A model generated the notes under the pieces. The model had not been told where the DNA came from. It ran no database searches and saw only the letters and a program-made list of their open reading frames with translations. A stretch of 44,029 nucleotides of DNA from an uncultured Labrenzia sp. (GTDB lineage Bacteria; Pseudomonadota; Alphaproteobacteria; Rhizobiales; Stappiaceae). Location: NCBI GenBank assembly GCA_937911395.1, contig CALDSI010000325.1, forward strand, positions 1 to 44,029, read 5' to 3'. Positions 32,116-42,306 of this stretch are shown piece after piece (the stretch's first letter is position 1; the number at the start of each line of letters is the position of its first letter). Position numbers and translations under genes: made by a program.

Positions 32116-32529
32116 TCAGGCAATGACAAAGGGCGAAAGCAGCCCGATGACCACTGCCTGAACCAGCAGAACCAGCAGCCAGTGACCGCCGTCAATTGCA
32201 GTCAGGGCCCATGGCTGGCTCTGAAAGCGATGGTTGATGATTTGGGTTGTCATCACGATCCCGATCCAGACCATGATGGCCGAGACGATGCCTGCACGGA
32301 CCGTCACTTCGCCTGTGTGATAAATGATCCCGGCAAAAACGATGGCCATAACCACTTGGCACAAAAAGGCAATAATCATCGTGACCGGGTTCGGCCGTGT
32401 CTGTTCTTCGGTTAAACCAGCGGCTTTCATCCAGGCTTTTCCAAGAACACCATACCAGATCGCGCCGACGATAAACGAGGCAATCGCCGCGCCTCCGGCT
32501 GCCAGCAAATTGATACCGTCGAACATCAT
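32116..32529 (-). CDS. DUF1761 family membrane protein
   Basis: INLLAAGGAAIASFIVGAIWYGVLGKAWMKAAG; DUF1761-like four-helix protein. Confidence 0.82.
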   Translation of the reverse strand: MMFDGINLLAAGGAAIASFIVGAIWYGVLGKAWMKAAGLTEEQTRPNPVTMIIAFLCQVVMAIVFAGIIYHTGEVTVRAGIVSAIMVWIGIVMTTQIINHRFQSQPWALTAIDGGHWLLVLLVQAVVIGLLSPFVIA

Positions 32530-32656
32530 GTTTGGACTCTCCCTAACGCACTGCGATGCGCTCTTTTCGAACGGACAATGAAATCAATCAGGCCGGAGAT
32601 CAAGCGCACTGGCTAGAAAAGTACTTGTCAAAAATGCGAGGCATCTGACGCCAGAA

Positions 32657-33364
32657 TCAAAGCTTTTGCCAGACCGTTAGGGTTCCAACATCTTCAAAAC
32701 CGATCTGGCGATAGACGGGCAACAGCTCTGTGTCGGTCTCATAGGTGCAGATTGGCCGATGCGGGAACGGCTCGATGAGCGCATGGAGGGCTCCATAGAG
32801 CCAGCTCTTGCGATGGAAGATGTTGGAAGCACCAACAATTTCCTTGCCTGCGTGAGAAGGCCCGTAATTCAGGACAGCCCCGCCCTGAATTTTGTCGTCC
32901 CGCCGGATGGATACAAAATCAATGTCTGGAAATTCCAGCAGTTTTGGCGGAAAAAGCGTATGAAGACTTTCGCTCGTATTCCAAGCCGTAAGCCATTTAC
33001 CGAGCGCCTCTGAGGTCTGTGCTTTTTGCCAGTCCGGCGGCGAAGTGGGTTTTCGTGTGCCTTTTTGTGACCGGAACAGCCAAGTGCTGCTGAAAAGTTT
33101 TTCAAAACCGGACATGCGAAGATCGAGGCAATCGAAACTGTCCTTTACCGCCGCTTTGGAGGGCAGCTCGGAAAGCGCTGTTGTTAGATCCGAACTGTGC
33201 TCTGCGTTCAATGTGACGATGTTTGGGAACAGAGGAACTTGTTTGCCGGAGGCGTGCCAGTAGCCATGGTGAAAATCTGTTTTTGCGCCGGCAGCTTTCA
33301 GGACGGCATCGCACCAAAGCGCATTATTTCTTGCGCAAAGCTGAACAGTTTCTGCCGGTGTCAC
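32657..33364 (-). CDS. hypothetical GNAT-like protein at 3' end of urease operon
   Basis: ORF starts 3 nt after the ureG stop; GNAT-like C-terminus (TYETDTELLPVYRQIGFEDVGTLTVWQK). Confidence 0.65.
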   Translation of the reverse strand: MTPAETVQLCARNNALWCDAVLKAAGAKTDFHHGYWHASGKQVPLFPNIVTLNAEHSSDLTTALSELPSKAAVKDSFDCLDLRMSGFEKLFSSTWLFRSQKGTRKPTSPPDWQKAQTSEALGKWLTAWNTSESLHTLFPPKLLEFPDIDFVSIRRDDKIQGGAVLNYGPSHAGKEIVGASNIFHRKSWLYGALHALIEPFPHRPICTYETDTELLPVYRQIGFEDVGTLTVWQKL

Positions 33365-33366
33365 AC

Positions 33367-33978
33367 CTAAAGACCGCCCTTTTCGACGATGAACTCCACG
33401 ATCTTTTCTATACCATCTCCGGCTCGCATGTTGGCGAAAACAAACGGTCGGGCCTTGCGCATTTTGGTGGCGTCCCGGTCCATCACGTTTAGATCTGCGC
33501 CGACATAGGGGGCCAAATCCGTTTTGTTGATAACCAACAGGTCCGAGCGGGTGATGCCGGGACCGCCTTTTCGAGGAATTTCCTCGCCTGCTGCAACATC
33601 GATGACATAGATCGTCAGATCCGCGAGCTCGGGCGAAAAGGTCGCTGCGAGATTGTCGCCGCCCGATTCAATCAGGATCAGGTCGAGATCGGGGATCTTG
33701 TCACTCAGATCCTTGACCGCGGCCAGATTGATCGAGGCGTCTTCACGGATTGCCGTATGCGGGCAGCCGCCGGTTTCCACGCCGCGGATCCGGTCGCTGG
33801 TCAGCGCCTGTGACCGCATCAGCGCTTCGGCATCTTCGCTGGTGTAGATGTCATTGGTGATGACCGCGAGAGAATAGCGATCCCGCATCTCCTTGCACAG
33901 TTTGTCCGTCAGCGTCGTTTTACCCGCGCCGACCGGGCCGCCGATGCCGACGCGCAGAGGACCGTTTTGAGATTTCAT
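33367..33978 (-). CDS. ureG: urease accessory protein UreG
   Basis: [61 protein letters not shown]. Confidence 0.98.
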   Translation of the reverse strand: MKSQNGPLRVGIGGPVGAGKTTLTDKLCKEMRDRYSLAVITNDIYTSEDAEALMRSQALTSDRIRGVETGGCPHTAIREDASINLAAVKDLSDKIPDLDLILIESGGDNLAATFSPELADLTIYVIDVAAGEEIPRKGGPGITRSDLLVINKTDLAPYVGADLNVMDRDATKMRKARPFVFANMRAGDGIEKIVEFIVEKGGL

Positions 33979-34700
33979 GAGCGGAACAACCTCGAATATT
34001 GTGTTTCGTGCGCCATGGAGGCGATGTCGGCGAGAAAGGTGGAGGTGCCAAGATCGTCAAGACCGGAGCCCATCGCATCGGCAGCCACTTCTAAGATGAC
34101 TGGTTCCAGCGCGGCCAGCACCCGTTGGCCCTCGTTTTGCCCAAGCGGCACAGCGCGGACAGCCGCCGAGATGAGATTGGCCGTAAAGGAGTGGAGAAAA
34201 GCCGCCAGGCTTGCGTCTTCTGGCAGTTCATGGGTTGCGCAGATCAGACCCAACGCGACGGGATAGGGCCACTCGGTCAGACGCGTCTCACTGTTTTCAA
34301 AGGTCAGGCTGCTGAAAACAGCCCCTGCTGTGGTTTGTGAGTCCGGCGGCCAGCTCGCAGTCACAGTGTCAACAAATGCCGTGCCTTGAGCGGATGTTTC
34401 CAGATGCCGTTCCTTTGAAGGTTGGAGCGCGAGGCCAAGCTCTGCCAAATCCCGGACACCCTCATGCGACCCGGCAAACGCCGTCCGGTAGGTCTGGCTC
34501 ATCAGGATTGCGTCGCTTCGACCGGCACCGTGGGTCAGTATGTCCTTGAGCCAACTCTGTAGCGCTTCAGCGGAACTGACACCGCCGGCGTCGATGACCT
34601 GTTCAAGCCCATGCGAATAGGTGAACGCCCCAATCGGAAACGCCGGAGAGAGAAACGTCAGCAGCCGGTAAAGCGAGGATTGGGAATCGGACCCTGTCAT
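33975..34700 (-). CDS. ureF: urease accessory protein UreF
   Basis: [25 protein letters not shown]; overlaps ureG start. Confidence 0.95.
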   Translation of the reverse strand: MTGSDSQSSLYRLLTFLSPAFPIGAFTYSHGLEQVIDAGGVSSAEALQSWLKDILTHGAGRSDAILMSQTYRTAFAGSHEGVRDLAELGLALQPSKERHLETSAQGTAFVDTVTASWPPDSQTTAGAVFSSLTFENSETRLTEWPYPVALGLICATHELPEDASLAAFLHSFTANLISAAVRAVPLGQNEGQRVLAALEPVILEVAADAMGSGLDDLGTSTFLADIASMAHETQYSRLFRS

Positions 34701-34732
34701 TGCCGTTCACCTGCAACCGGGGTCTCCACACG

Positions 34733-34849
34733 GGTCATCCCCGCATTGAGCGGGGATCCACTCGTTCGCAGAGCCGCTGCTTGGATAGCTCCCAGGCTAC
34801 GGCAAGAGGACGTGCGAGTAGATCCCGGCTCGGAGGCCGGGATGACACC
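34733..34849. repeat. REP-like palindromic intergenic element between ureF and ureE
   Basis: Long imperfect inverted repeat GGTCATCCCCGCATTGAGCGGGGATCCACTCG...CGAGTAGATCCCGGCTCGGAGGCCGGGATGACACC; each arm also forms its own hairpin. Confidence 0.8.
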
Positions 34850-34871
34850 CTTAAAAAAGACCCGGAAAACA

Positions 34872-35336
34872 TCAGCCATGAGAGTGCCCATGGCCGTGTG
34901 TCTGACCGTGGCCGTAGGCGCCGCCCTCCGGATCGAAGGGAGCGGTCAACGCCGTCAGCTTGCCGCCAAGCTGTTTGACCATATCCTCAATCACGTGATC
35001 CCGCCGGATGCGCAGTGTGTCGCCCATCAGCTGGGTCGGCAGGTGCCGGTTGCCGAGATGCCAGGCGATCTTCACAAGATGCGCCGTGTTCTCGGCAAGG
35101 ATCTCGACCAGGTCTTCCGGCTCCGCCAGCACTTCGATGATCCGGCCGTCTTCCAGAACGAGGCCGTCCCCATGATGAAGATGAACCGCATTAGCCTCAT
35201 CCAGAAGGAAAGTAAGGCCATTTGCTCCCGTCATTGCCGCACGGCGGCGATGACGGTCTTCGCGATCCAGCGTGATTGTATCTGCGGATTGGCCGGTCCA
35301 TTCACCGGCCGGTTTGATGCTGGCAACCCGGATCAT
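34872..35336 (-). CDS. ureE: urease accessory protein UreE
   Basis: UreE-like [12 protein letters not shown] / [24 protein letters not shown]; His-rich C-terminus [13 protein letters not shown]. Confidence 0.95.
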   Translation of the reverse strand: MIRVASIKPAGEWTGQSADTITLDREDRHRRRAAMTGANGLTFLLDEANAVHLHHGDGLVLEDGRIIEVLAEPEDLVEILAENTAHLVKIAWHLGNRHLPTQLMGDTLRIRRDHVIEDMVKQLGGKLTALTAPFDPEGGAYGHGQTHGHGHSHG

Positions 35337-35390
35337 GAAGTCCTTCCTGTTAGATGAGCTTTGGGCGTTTTCATCAAAATGCCCAATCCT

Positions 35391-36002
35391 CTAGGCCGCT
35401 GCAGCCGCAACGACCTTGGCCATCATGGCCTTATAGCCGGGGCGGTTGCGAAGGGCCTTGAAGTAGTCGTAGATGCGGCCTTCCTTTGGCAGGTCGAACT
35501 TGGCGGTAACCGCCCATCCGCCGCAATGACCGATGATGATGTCTGGCACGGTGAAAGTCTCACCCATGACATATAGCCCCTCGCCCATACGCGCGTCGAG
35601 GATCCGTAAACCTTCAGCGAATTCCGCCTTGCAGACAGGCTTGATCTCTGGAACGCGAAGTTCTTTCGGGTGAATGAAACTGTTCTTGGCTGCCGTCCAA
35701 AGCGCCCCTTCCAGAACGTCGACGGCCAGTTGCGTGAAGCTGTCCTGGATGGCGCGCTCTTTGGTGCCTGCCGGAAAGGTAAACTTTCCATGTTTGTCGG
35801 CAAGATATTGGCAGATGGCAATGGATTCCGGGAGCACCAAATCGCTGTCGATCAGCACTGGCACCTTACCGGCCGGATTGACCGCGCGAATGCCCTCAGA
35901 TTGGGGCATTGCCGGATCGATTTCATATGGTTCGCCTAGCTCCTCCAGAAGCCACATGACGCGCATTGCCCGGGTCTGCGGATAGCCGACAATCTTGTAC
36001 AT
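35391..36002 (-). CDS. glutathione S-transferase family protein
   Basis: MYKIVGYPQTRAMRVMWLLEELGEPYEID; NPAGKVPVLIDSDLVLPESIAICQYLADKHG. Confidence 0.93.
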   Translation of the reverse strand: MYKIVGYPQTRAMRVMWLLEELGEPYEIDPAMPQSEGIRAVNPAGKVPVLIDSDLVLPESIAICQYLADKHGKFTFPAGTKERAIQDSFTQLAVDVLEGALWTAAKNSFIHPKELRVPEIKPVCKAEFAEGLRILDARMGEGLYVMGETFTVPDIIIGHCGGWAVTAKFDLPKEGRIYDYFKALRNRPGYKAMMAKVVAAAAA

Positions 36003-36033
36003 TCGTTTCTCCCTTTGCGTGTTTTTAGGGAGA

Positions 36034-37746
36034 TTAGAACAGGAAGTAGCGCTGTGCCATCGGCAAAACGTCCGCCGGTTCACAGGTCAGCAACTCACCG
36101 TCGGCGCGGACTTCATATGTCTCCGGATGCACCTCAACATGCGGGGTGGCGTCGTTCAGGACCATGGACTTCTTGGAGATGCCGCTGCGCACGTTTTTGA
36201 CGGGCAGAACCAGACTGTCGAGACCTGCCTTGTCCTTGACGCCGTTGTCATAGGCGGCCTTGGAGACGAACGTCACCCGGCTCTGAGTCATGGCCTTGCC
36301 GAATGCGCCAAACATTGGCCGGTAATGCACCGGTTGCGGTGTCGGAATCGAGGCATTCGGATCGCCCATCGGGGCGGCGGCGATCGTGCCGAGTTTCATG
36401 ACCATGTCTGGTTTAACGCCGAAAAATTTCGGATCCCAGAGCACCAGATCTGCGAGCTTGCCGACTTCGATGGACCCAATGTGTTCGTCAAGACCGTGCG
36501 CGATTGCCGGATTGATGGTGATCTTGGACATGTAGCGTTTGACGCGGAAATTGTCGTTTTCGCCCGCTTCATCGGACAAGCGTCCGCGCTGGACCTTCAT
36601 CTTGTGCGCCGTCTGCAAGGTACGGATGATCACCTCGCCAACCCGGCCCATCGCCTGGCTGTCAGAAGCGATGATCGAGAAGGCGCCCATGTCGTGAAGG
36701 ATGTCCTCCGCCGCAATCGTTTCCTTGCGGATCCGGCTTTCGGCAAAGGCAACATCTTCGGGGATCGAGCTGTCGAGATGGTGGCAGACCATGAGCATGT
36801 CGAGATGCTCTTCCAGCGTGTTCACCGTATAGGGGCGCGTCGGGTTGGTCGAGGACGGCAGGACATTCGTCTCGCCGCAAACCTTGATGATGTCTGGAGC
36901 ATGGCCACCGCCGGCGCCTTCGGTATGGAAGGCGTGGATCGTGCGGTCCTTGAAAGCGGCTTTCGTGTTTTCAACAAAGCCGGATTCGTTCAGCGTATCC
37001 GTATGAATCATCACCTGGACATCGTATTCGTCCGCGACGGAGAGACACGTGTCGATGGCTGCTGGGGTGGTGCCCCAGTCCTCATGCAATTTGAGTGCGG
37101 AGGCACCGGCGAGGATTTGTTCTTCGAGCGCTGCCGGCAAGGAGGCATTGCCCTTGCCGGCAAAGGCAAGGTTCATCGGGAAGCTGTCGGCCGATTGCAG
37201 CATACGGGTGATGTGCCAGGGGCCCGGCGTGCAAGTGGTGGCGTTGGTGCCGGTTGCCGGCCCTGTGCCGCCGCCGAGCATTGTGGTCACGCCGGACATC
37301 AGCGCATCCTCGATTTGTTGCGGACAAATGAAGTGGATATGAACGTCGAGCGCACCAGCGGTCAGGATCTTGCCTTCTCCGGCAATGGCCTCCGTACCTG
37401 GTCCAACGATGATATCGACGCTCGGCTGGACATCCGGATTGCCTGCTTTGCCAATGCCGACAATGCGGCCGTCTTTGAGGCCGACATCGGCTTTCACGAT
37501 GCCCCAGTGATCGACAATCAGCGCATTGGTGATGACGGTGTCCACCGCCCCAGCGGATCTAGGTGCTTGGCTTTGCCCCATGCCGTCACGGATCACTTTG
37601 CCGCCGCCGAATTTCACCTCTTCGCCGTAGGTGGTGAAATCCTTTTCCACCTCGATGATGAGATCGGTATCGGCCAGCCGCAACCGGTCTCCGGTGGTCG
37701 GTCCAAACATGTCCGCATAGGCGGCGCGGGACATCTTATAAGCCAT
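36034..37746 (-). CDS. ureC: urease subunit alpha
   Basis: [73 protein letters not shown]. Confidence 0.98.
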   Translation of the reverse strand: MAYKMSRAAYADMFGPTTGDRLRLADTDLIIEVEKDFTTYGEEVKFGGGKVIRDGMGQSQAPRSAGAVDTVITNALIVDHWGIVKADVGLKDGRIVGIGKAGNPDVQPSVDIIVGPGTEAIAGEGKILTAGALDVHIHFICPQQIEDALMSGVTTMLGGGTGPATGTNATTCTPGPWHITRMLQSADSFPMNLAFAGKGNASLPAALEEQILAGASALKLHEDWGTTPAAIDTCLSVADEYDVQVMIHTDTLNESGFVENTKAAFKDRTIHAFHTEGAGGGHAPDIIKVCGETNVLPSSTNPTRPYTVNTLEEHLDMLMVCHHLDSSIPEDVAFAESRIRKETIAAEDILHDMGAFSIIASDSQAMGRVGEVIIRTLQTAHKMKVQRGRLSDEAGENDNFRVKRYMSKITINPAIAHGLDEHIGSIEVGKLADLVLWDPKFFGVKPDMVMKLGTIAAAPMGDPNASIPTPQPVHYRPMFGAFGKAMTQSRVTFVSKAAYDNGVKDKAGLDSLVLPVKNVRSGISKKSMVLNDATPHVEVHPETYEVRADGELLTCEPADVLPMAQRYFLF

Positions 37747-37780
37747 TCATGTCTCCAATCAGCGATCAGACCACAGTCTG

Positions 37781-38194
37781 TCAGCCGCCATAGTCCTCGA
37801 CCATGGCGTTCAAATCATCGATGCGCTGCATGGTCATGACGATCATGCAGTTACGGTAGAGTTCGTTGCCGCGGGTGCCGCCCTTGAAGGGGAAGCTGTA
37901 GGCGGTGCAATCCTTCTCGCGGAATTCGGTCCAAGTCTCTTGCGCAGCTTTCAGAGCACCGGGGCTTCCCTTCAAATGCTCAGGCAGAGAGCTGTCGACC
38001 TCCGTCATTTTTTCCAGTGCGCGTTCATAAGCCGCCGTCAGATCCTGATTTGCCTGATCCAGCGCCTTTTCTGCGCAGTAGGTGCGTTCCGAGTTGTTCA
38101 GCGGATAACCGCAATCAATCTTGTCGTCGGCGAGGGCCGGCATGCACAGGCCCAAGAAGATCGCCGGTAAGACTGCTTGGCTCCAAAAACGCAT
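37781..38194 (-). CDS. lysozyme inhibitor LprI-like/DUF1311 protein
   Basis: Signal peptide; cysteine pattern DCGYPLNNSERTYCAEKALDQANQDLTAAYERAL; QETWTEFREKDC. Confidence 0.82.
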   Translation of the reverse strand: MRFWSQAVLPAIFLGLCMPALADDKIDCGYPLNNSERTYCAEKALDQANQDLTAAYERALEKMTEVDSSLPEHLKGSPGALKAAQETWTEFREKDCTAYSFPFKGGTRGNELYRNCMIVMTMQRIDDLNAMVEDYGG

Positions 38195-38607
38195 CAATTC
38201 CCAAGCCCCTGTGTCACGTCTTTCAGCTCGGATGTGCGCTGGCGTGTCAGATCCGCCCGGCATTGCAACACCAGCATCGGCTCCATGGATCCGCCGCGGG
38301 TCAAAAAACCATAGGACTCACAGGCCTTGTCGCGGAACGGGATCCATGCGCGCTGGGCCGCTTTCAGCGTTTCGGCGGCTCCCTTGAGGTCGTCCGAAAG
38401 GTAGCTGTCGGTCTGCTTCATTGCTGCTATGGCTGCTCTGTACGCCGCATTCAGCTCCGCATCCGCTGCTTCCCAGTCCTTTTTGGCGCAACTGGTCATG
38501 TCCAACTGGGTTTGCGGTTCTTTGCAGTTAACATCCTGCGCCTGAACAGCAGGTGCCAATGCTCCACTGAAGGCAACACCCGCCAGACCGACAACAAGAA
38601 AACGCAT
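38194..38607 (-). CDS. lysozyme inhibitor LprI-like/DUF1311 protein (paralogue)
   Basis: Signal peptide; DVNCKEPQTQLDMTSCAKKDWEAADAELNAAYRAAI; QRAWIPFRDKACESYG. Confidence 0.85.
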   Translation of the reverse strand: MRFLVVGLAGVAFSGALAPAVQAQDVNCKEPQTQLDMTSCAKKDWEAADAELNAAYRAAIAAMKQTDSYLSDDLKGAAETLKAAQRAWIPFRDKACESYGFLTRGGSMEPMLVLQCRADLTRQRTSELKDVTQGLGN

Positions 38608-38612
38608 CTGGC

Positions 38613-38924
38613 TTACCCTTTAAGCTTTCCCATGACTTTCTGATTGAAGCCATAGACCGTGCGGTCCCCGCGATATGGCACTAGGGTCACGGACCGGGTT
38701 TGCCCAGGCTCAAACCGCACAGCGGTCCCGGCAGGAATGTCGAGGCGCATGCCCATGGCAGCATCCCGGTCAAAGGAGAGCCCAGGGTTCGTTTCGGCGA
38801 AATGATAGTGACTGCCCACCTGGATTGGCCGGTCGCCGGTGTTCGATACATCCAGCGATAATGTCGCCAGTCCGGCATTCAGCTCGATATCACCGTCCGC
38901 AGCAAAGATTTCTCCCGGGATCAT
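38613..38924 (-). CDS. ureB: urease subunit beta
   Basis: [46 protein letters not shown]. Confidence 0.97.
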   Translation of the reverse strand: MIPGEIFAADGDIELNAGLATLSLDVSNTGDRPIQVGSHYHFAETNPGLSFDRDAAMGMRLDIPAGTAVRFEPGQTRSVTLVPYRGDRTVYGFNQKVMGKLKG

Positions 38925-39124
38925 TGGTCGAGATCCTTTCTGCGCTTCATCCAGGCGAGCGTCGCGCCGATCGAGAGGCCGACGGCGAAGATGAGGAGTG
39001 TCTCAACAGTGAAATAGCTGGCCGCATCTGTGTGAGGATGGGCATGTTCCTGAATGCTTGGATGAGCCAAGGCCGAGCCTGTGGAAAGTGCCAGGGCAGA
39101 TGCCGCTGTGATAACTCTGGTCAT
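38921..39124 (-). CDS. small His-rich membrane protein between ureA and ureB
   Basis: Signal peptide ending [17 protein letters not shown] segment, one TM helix and a basic tail; 4-nt overlap with ureB. Confidence 0.75.
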   Translation of the reverse strand: MTRVITAASALALSTGSALAHPSIQEHAHPHTDAASYFTVETLLIFAVGLSIGATLAWMKRRKDLDQ

Positions 39125-39145
39125 AACAAATCTCCTTCAGTCAAT

Positions 39146-39448
39146 TCAGCGGATCGGTTCGTGAACGGTCACAAGTTTTGTTCCGTCTGGAAACGTTGCT
39201 TCGACTTGAACATCGTGGATCATTTCCGCGATCCCTTCCATGACCTGGTCGCGGGTGAGAACCTTGGCGCCTGCGGCCATCAAATCTGCGACGCTGCGCC
39301 CGTCCCGGGCTCCTTCGACGACGAAATCCGTGATCAGGGCAATGGCCTCAGGGTGGTTCAGCTTGACCCCGCGCTCAAGCCGCCGGCGGGCCACCATGGC
39401 TGCCATGGAGATCAGCAGCTTGTCTTTTTCCCTTGGTGTCAGGTTCAC
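39146..39448 (-). CDS. ureA: urease subunit gamma
   Basis: [39 protein letters not shown]. Confidence 0.98.
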   Translation of the reverse strand: MNLTPREKDKLLISMAAMVARRRLERGVKLNHPEAIALITDFVVEGARDGRSVADLMAAGAKVLTRDQVMEGIAEMIHDVQVEATFPDGTKLVTVHEPIR

Positions 39449-39463
39449 AGGTTTTCTCCAGAA

Positions 39464-40318
39464 TTAGCAGTACCAAACGCGCGGCAGGCGGGCCGACCGA
39501 TAGGTTTCAAGAAAGGCCATCAATGACAGTCGTAGAGCCCGGCTGTCGGTGGCAACAAAACGTAAGATGAGATGCCCGATCCAGGCGCTTGCGGCCGCTT
39601 GATCAGAGCCAGATGTAGCGCTTTCCAGTCAGCTTCGGGCACTGTCCAGTCTGTCTTCGGCGTCAGGCGCGCAGTCCAGCAGCGTTGCCATGGCCTTCGC
39701 GCCTTGGCCAGTTGCCGCACCGGAAAAGAAGTCGCCTGGGTCACCGTTGAGACGCAGATCGTCGGCGAAGACAAGCTTGCCATCCCGGCGGATCCGCCAG
39801 CTGTCCTTGAAGAAGACGCGGGTCAGTTGCTCGCCCATCGCCGTGCGGCCCAGAATAACACTTTCAAGGATCAGGAGCCGGGCGGAGCCGGTAAGGTCTG
39901 CAGTGATCCGGCGCGAAACGCTCGAATTTTCAAACAGAATCGTTTCCTGGGGCAACCATTCCAGTGTGGCTTTCGCACCAACAGACAGCTGACCTGTTAC
40001 TTCTGCGAAGGTCCCGAGACTGCGGTAAGCCCGTTCGGCAGTCTGGGTTGTCACGATTGCGTGAGCATCTGCGCCGATTGCGATATCATAGTCCATGCGA
40101 TCGCCGCCGGTGAGGCCGCCAGCTGTGTTGATCAAAACGGCGGTCGCGGGTTCGTCATAGACCTTGGGGAGCCGGACCTTTGCTGAACCACTTTGGAAGA
40201 GATCTTTCAACCGGGTATGGCCAGCCGTATTCGCGAAGGCGACGCGTGCAGTGCCGCGCACCCGCTGCATTGCAGGTGCGGTTTTTCCAATTTCCGATGC
40301 TGTTGCAGCATCATACAT
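39464..40318 (-). pseudogene. ureD: urease accessory protein UreD gene with in-frame TGA at 39629-39631
   Basis: Intact N-terminal 229 aa (VLINTAGGLTGGDRMDYDIAI; EWLPQETILFENS); after the TGA the same frame stays open 54 codons: LESATSGSDQAAASAWIGHLILRFVATDSRALRLSLMAFLETYRSARLPRVWYC*, resembling a UreD C-terminus. Confidence 0.78.
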
Positions 40319-40646
40319 CCTGGAAGCCTCCCCGCTTCGGATCCGTCTTGTTCTTCTTTCTACCGTGCCCGCTCTCTGTTTGATTGTCCACGGTCAGGCG
40401 AAACCGGCATCTTGTCGTTTCCGACAGTAGCAACAACCGGGCCAAGACGGCTCGTGTAGAATACTGACGGCAATTAGCCTTCAAAGTGCTGATAAATCGA
40501 AACTATTCTTGTTGTCAGGAAGCTGATTTGCACAAAAAATAAGCGGGTGCTCAAAAGATTGCCGCTGGATGACTCCATCGCAAGGGTTGCTCTTGCGTCT
40601 CTGATCCGGTTTTTTAATTGGAACTTTCCGCTAAGGTGCTTTTGAT

Positions 40647-42113
40647 TTGAAGCAGTCGTGTTCGCCCATGGGAAGACAGCGAGGATTTCCGGTGTACGCA
40701 AGCCTATTCGGCCGTCAATCAGCCCTGCCCATTCTGGCGGCAACTCTCGGATTGTTTCTGATAGCTGCGCCAGCTCGAGCGGAAATCGGCACCTACATCC
40801 TCGTGGATGCCCGCAATGGCGCCGTGGTTGACCAGAAAAACGCGACCCGCAAATGGTATCCGGCATCCCTGACCAAGATGATGACTGCCTATGTGACCTT
40901 CAAGGCGATCCGTGAAGGACGGGTTGCCCTGGATTCTGCCGTTGTACAATCCAAAAACTCTGCAGCTGAACCGCCTAGCAAAATGGGTTTCAAGGTTGGC
41001 ACGAAATTTACCATCGACACGGCGCTGAAGATCATCCTGATCAAATCGGCCAATGATGTGTCTGTCGCACTGGGCGAAGCAGTCTCCGGATCCGAAAGCG
41101 CCTTTCTTGCGGAGATGAATGCCGAAGCCCGCCGGTTGGGAATGACGAACACCCGCTTTACAAATCCGCATGGCCTGCCAGACAACCGCCAGGTTACGAC
41201 GGCTCGCGATATGGCGATCCTCGCAATGGCACTGCGCGCGGATTTTCCGGAATCTCGCGACTTCTATAAGCACCCAGGCATCCGGTTCGGTAAGAAAACC
41301 TTGCGCTCGGCCAACCGGGAGTTTCTGCTTCGGGTTCCGGGCGCCAACGGGATGAAGACCGGCTACATCTGCAATTCCGGTTTTAATGTTGCTTCTTCGG
41401 TAACGCGCCGGGGGCGAACGCTCATTGCTATCATCATGGGCGCTTCTTCGGGTCTTGAGCGGACAGCCTTTGCCCGGCAATTGTTTGATGAAGGGTTCCG
41501 AAAGGGCAGCCGCGGCCAGAATGTAAAGAGCCTCAGTGGTTCGTCCGGTAATCCGCCGGCCGATGGCTATTGCCGCCGGAACAAGAAGCTGAGTTCCAAA
41601 CAGTATATGGCCCGTTACGACATGCAGAATGAGCCAAACGGCGGCGGGTTGCTGTTCTTCGGCAAACAAAAGAACCCCAAAGAGGCCAAGGTCGACACCA
41701 GCAGCTTTACCAAGTCGAACGGCAAACCGGACTGGGCCAAGATCCTCGATCGAACTTTGGGACCACGCCGGGTTGCGTACAAGCCGTTGCCCGTTGGCCT
41801 CGGCAATCCGAAAGGCACACCGGTCGTCAGTGCGTCCGTGCCGGCAGAAGACATTCCGTTGCCGACTGCCAATCCGATCCGTTTGGCAGAAATCAAGATC
41901 CGCAATCAATTGCAAACAGCCCAACCCATTGGAACAACTGGTACTCCGCAGACTGCACAGGCGGGCGCTGGATCAATCCCGCAGGTTGAGGCGACTGCGC
42001 AACGACCTGGATCTGCCGTGGACACGTCCCGGACGGCCCCTGGGTCGATCTTTAGAAAAGGGCTCGATTTCACGGTGCCCGTTCCTGCGCCCAGTCCGTC
42101 GCGATCCAACTAG
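40647..42113 (+). CDS. D-alanyl-D-alanine carboxypeptidase (penicillin-binding, SxxK family)
   Basis: KWYPASLTKMMTAYVTF (SxxK), KSANDVSVALGEA (SxN), NGMKTGYICNSG (KTG). Confidence 0.95.
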   Translation: MKQSCSPMGRQRGFPVYASLFGRQSALPILAATLGLFLIAAPARAEIGTYILVDARNGAVVDQKNATRKWYPASLTKMMTAYVTFKAIREGRVALDSAVVQSKNSAAEPPSKMGFKVGTKFTIDTALKIILIKSANDVSVALGEAVSGSESAFLAEMNAEARRLGMTNTRFTNPHGLPDNRQVTTARDMAILAMALRADFPESRDFYKHPGIRFGKKTLRSANREFLLRVPGANGMKTGYICNSGFNVASSVTRRGRTLIAIIMGASSGLERTAFARQLFDEGFRKGSRGQNVKSLSGSSGNPPADGYCRRNKKLSSKQYMARYDMQNEPNGGGLLFFGKQKNPKEAKVDTSSFTKSNGKPDWAKILDRTLGPRRVAYKPLPVGLGNPKGTPVVSASVPAEDIPLPTANPIRLAEIKIRNQLQTAQPIGTTGTPQTAQAGAGSIPQVEATAQRPGSAVDTSRTAPGSIFRKGLDFTVPVPAPSPSRSN

Positions 42114-42306
42114 ATCCCGTTGGTTTGAAAGCGGGAACAGCATCACTCTCTGGTCTGCTTAACTTATTTTTAACGCTGTTCTTTAACGATGCAGTAAGCG
42201 TCGATCTGAACTGAGGTCATTGCCTTGCCGGATCGTCAGCCGCAGCACAAGAGGTGCTGCTATAGGCGAAGAAACGCCGTGTTGATGAGGATCGAGAGAT
42301 CACCGC

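Noticed and set aside
34697-34891. 64 aa minus-strand ORF between ureF and ureE
   Set aside because: Consists mostly of translated REP-like repeat; not a protein gene.
35995-37839. 614 aa plus-strand ORF opposite ureC
   Set aside because: Antisense shadow ORF of the conserved ureC; no recognisable protein motif.
39520-39783. 87 aa minus-strand ORF overlapping the end of ureD, considered as a frameshifted UreD C-terminus
   Set aside because: Its sequence does not resemble UreD; the original frame after the TGA does, so nonsense rather than frameshift is the better explanation.
40719-41924. 401 aa minus-strand ORF opposite the D-Ala-D-Ala carboxypeptidase
   Set aside because: Antisense shadow ORF; no recognisable domain.
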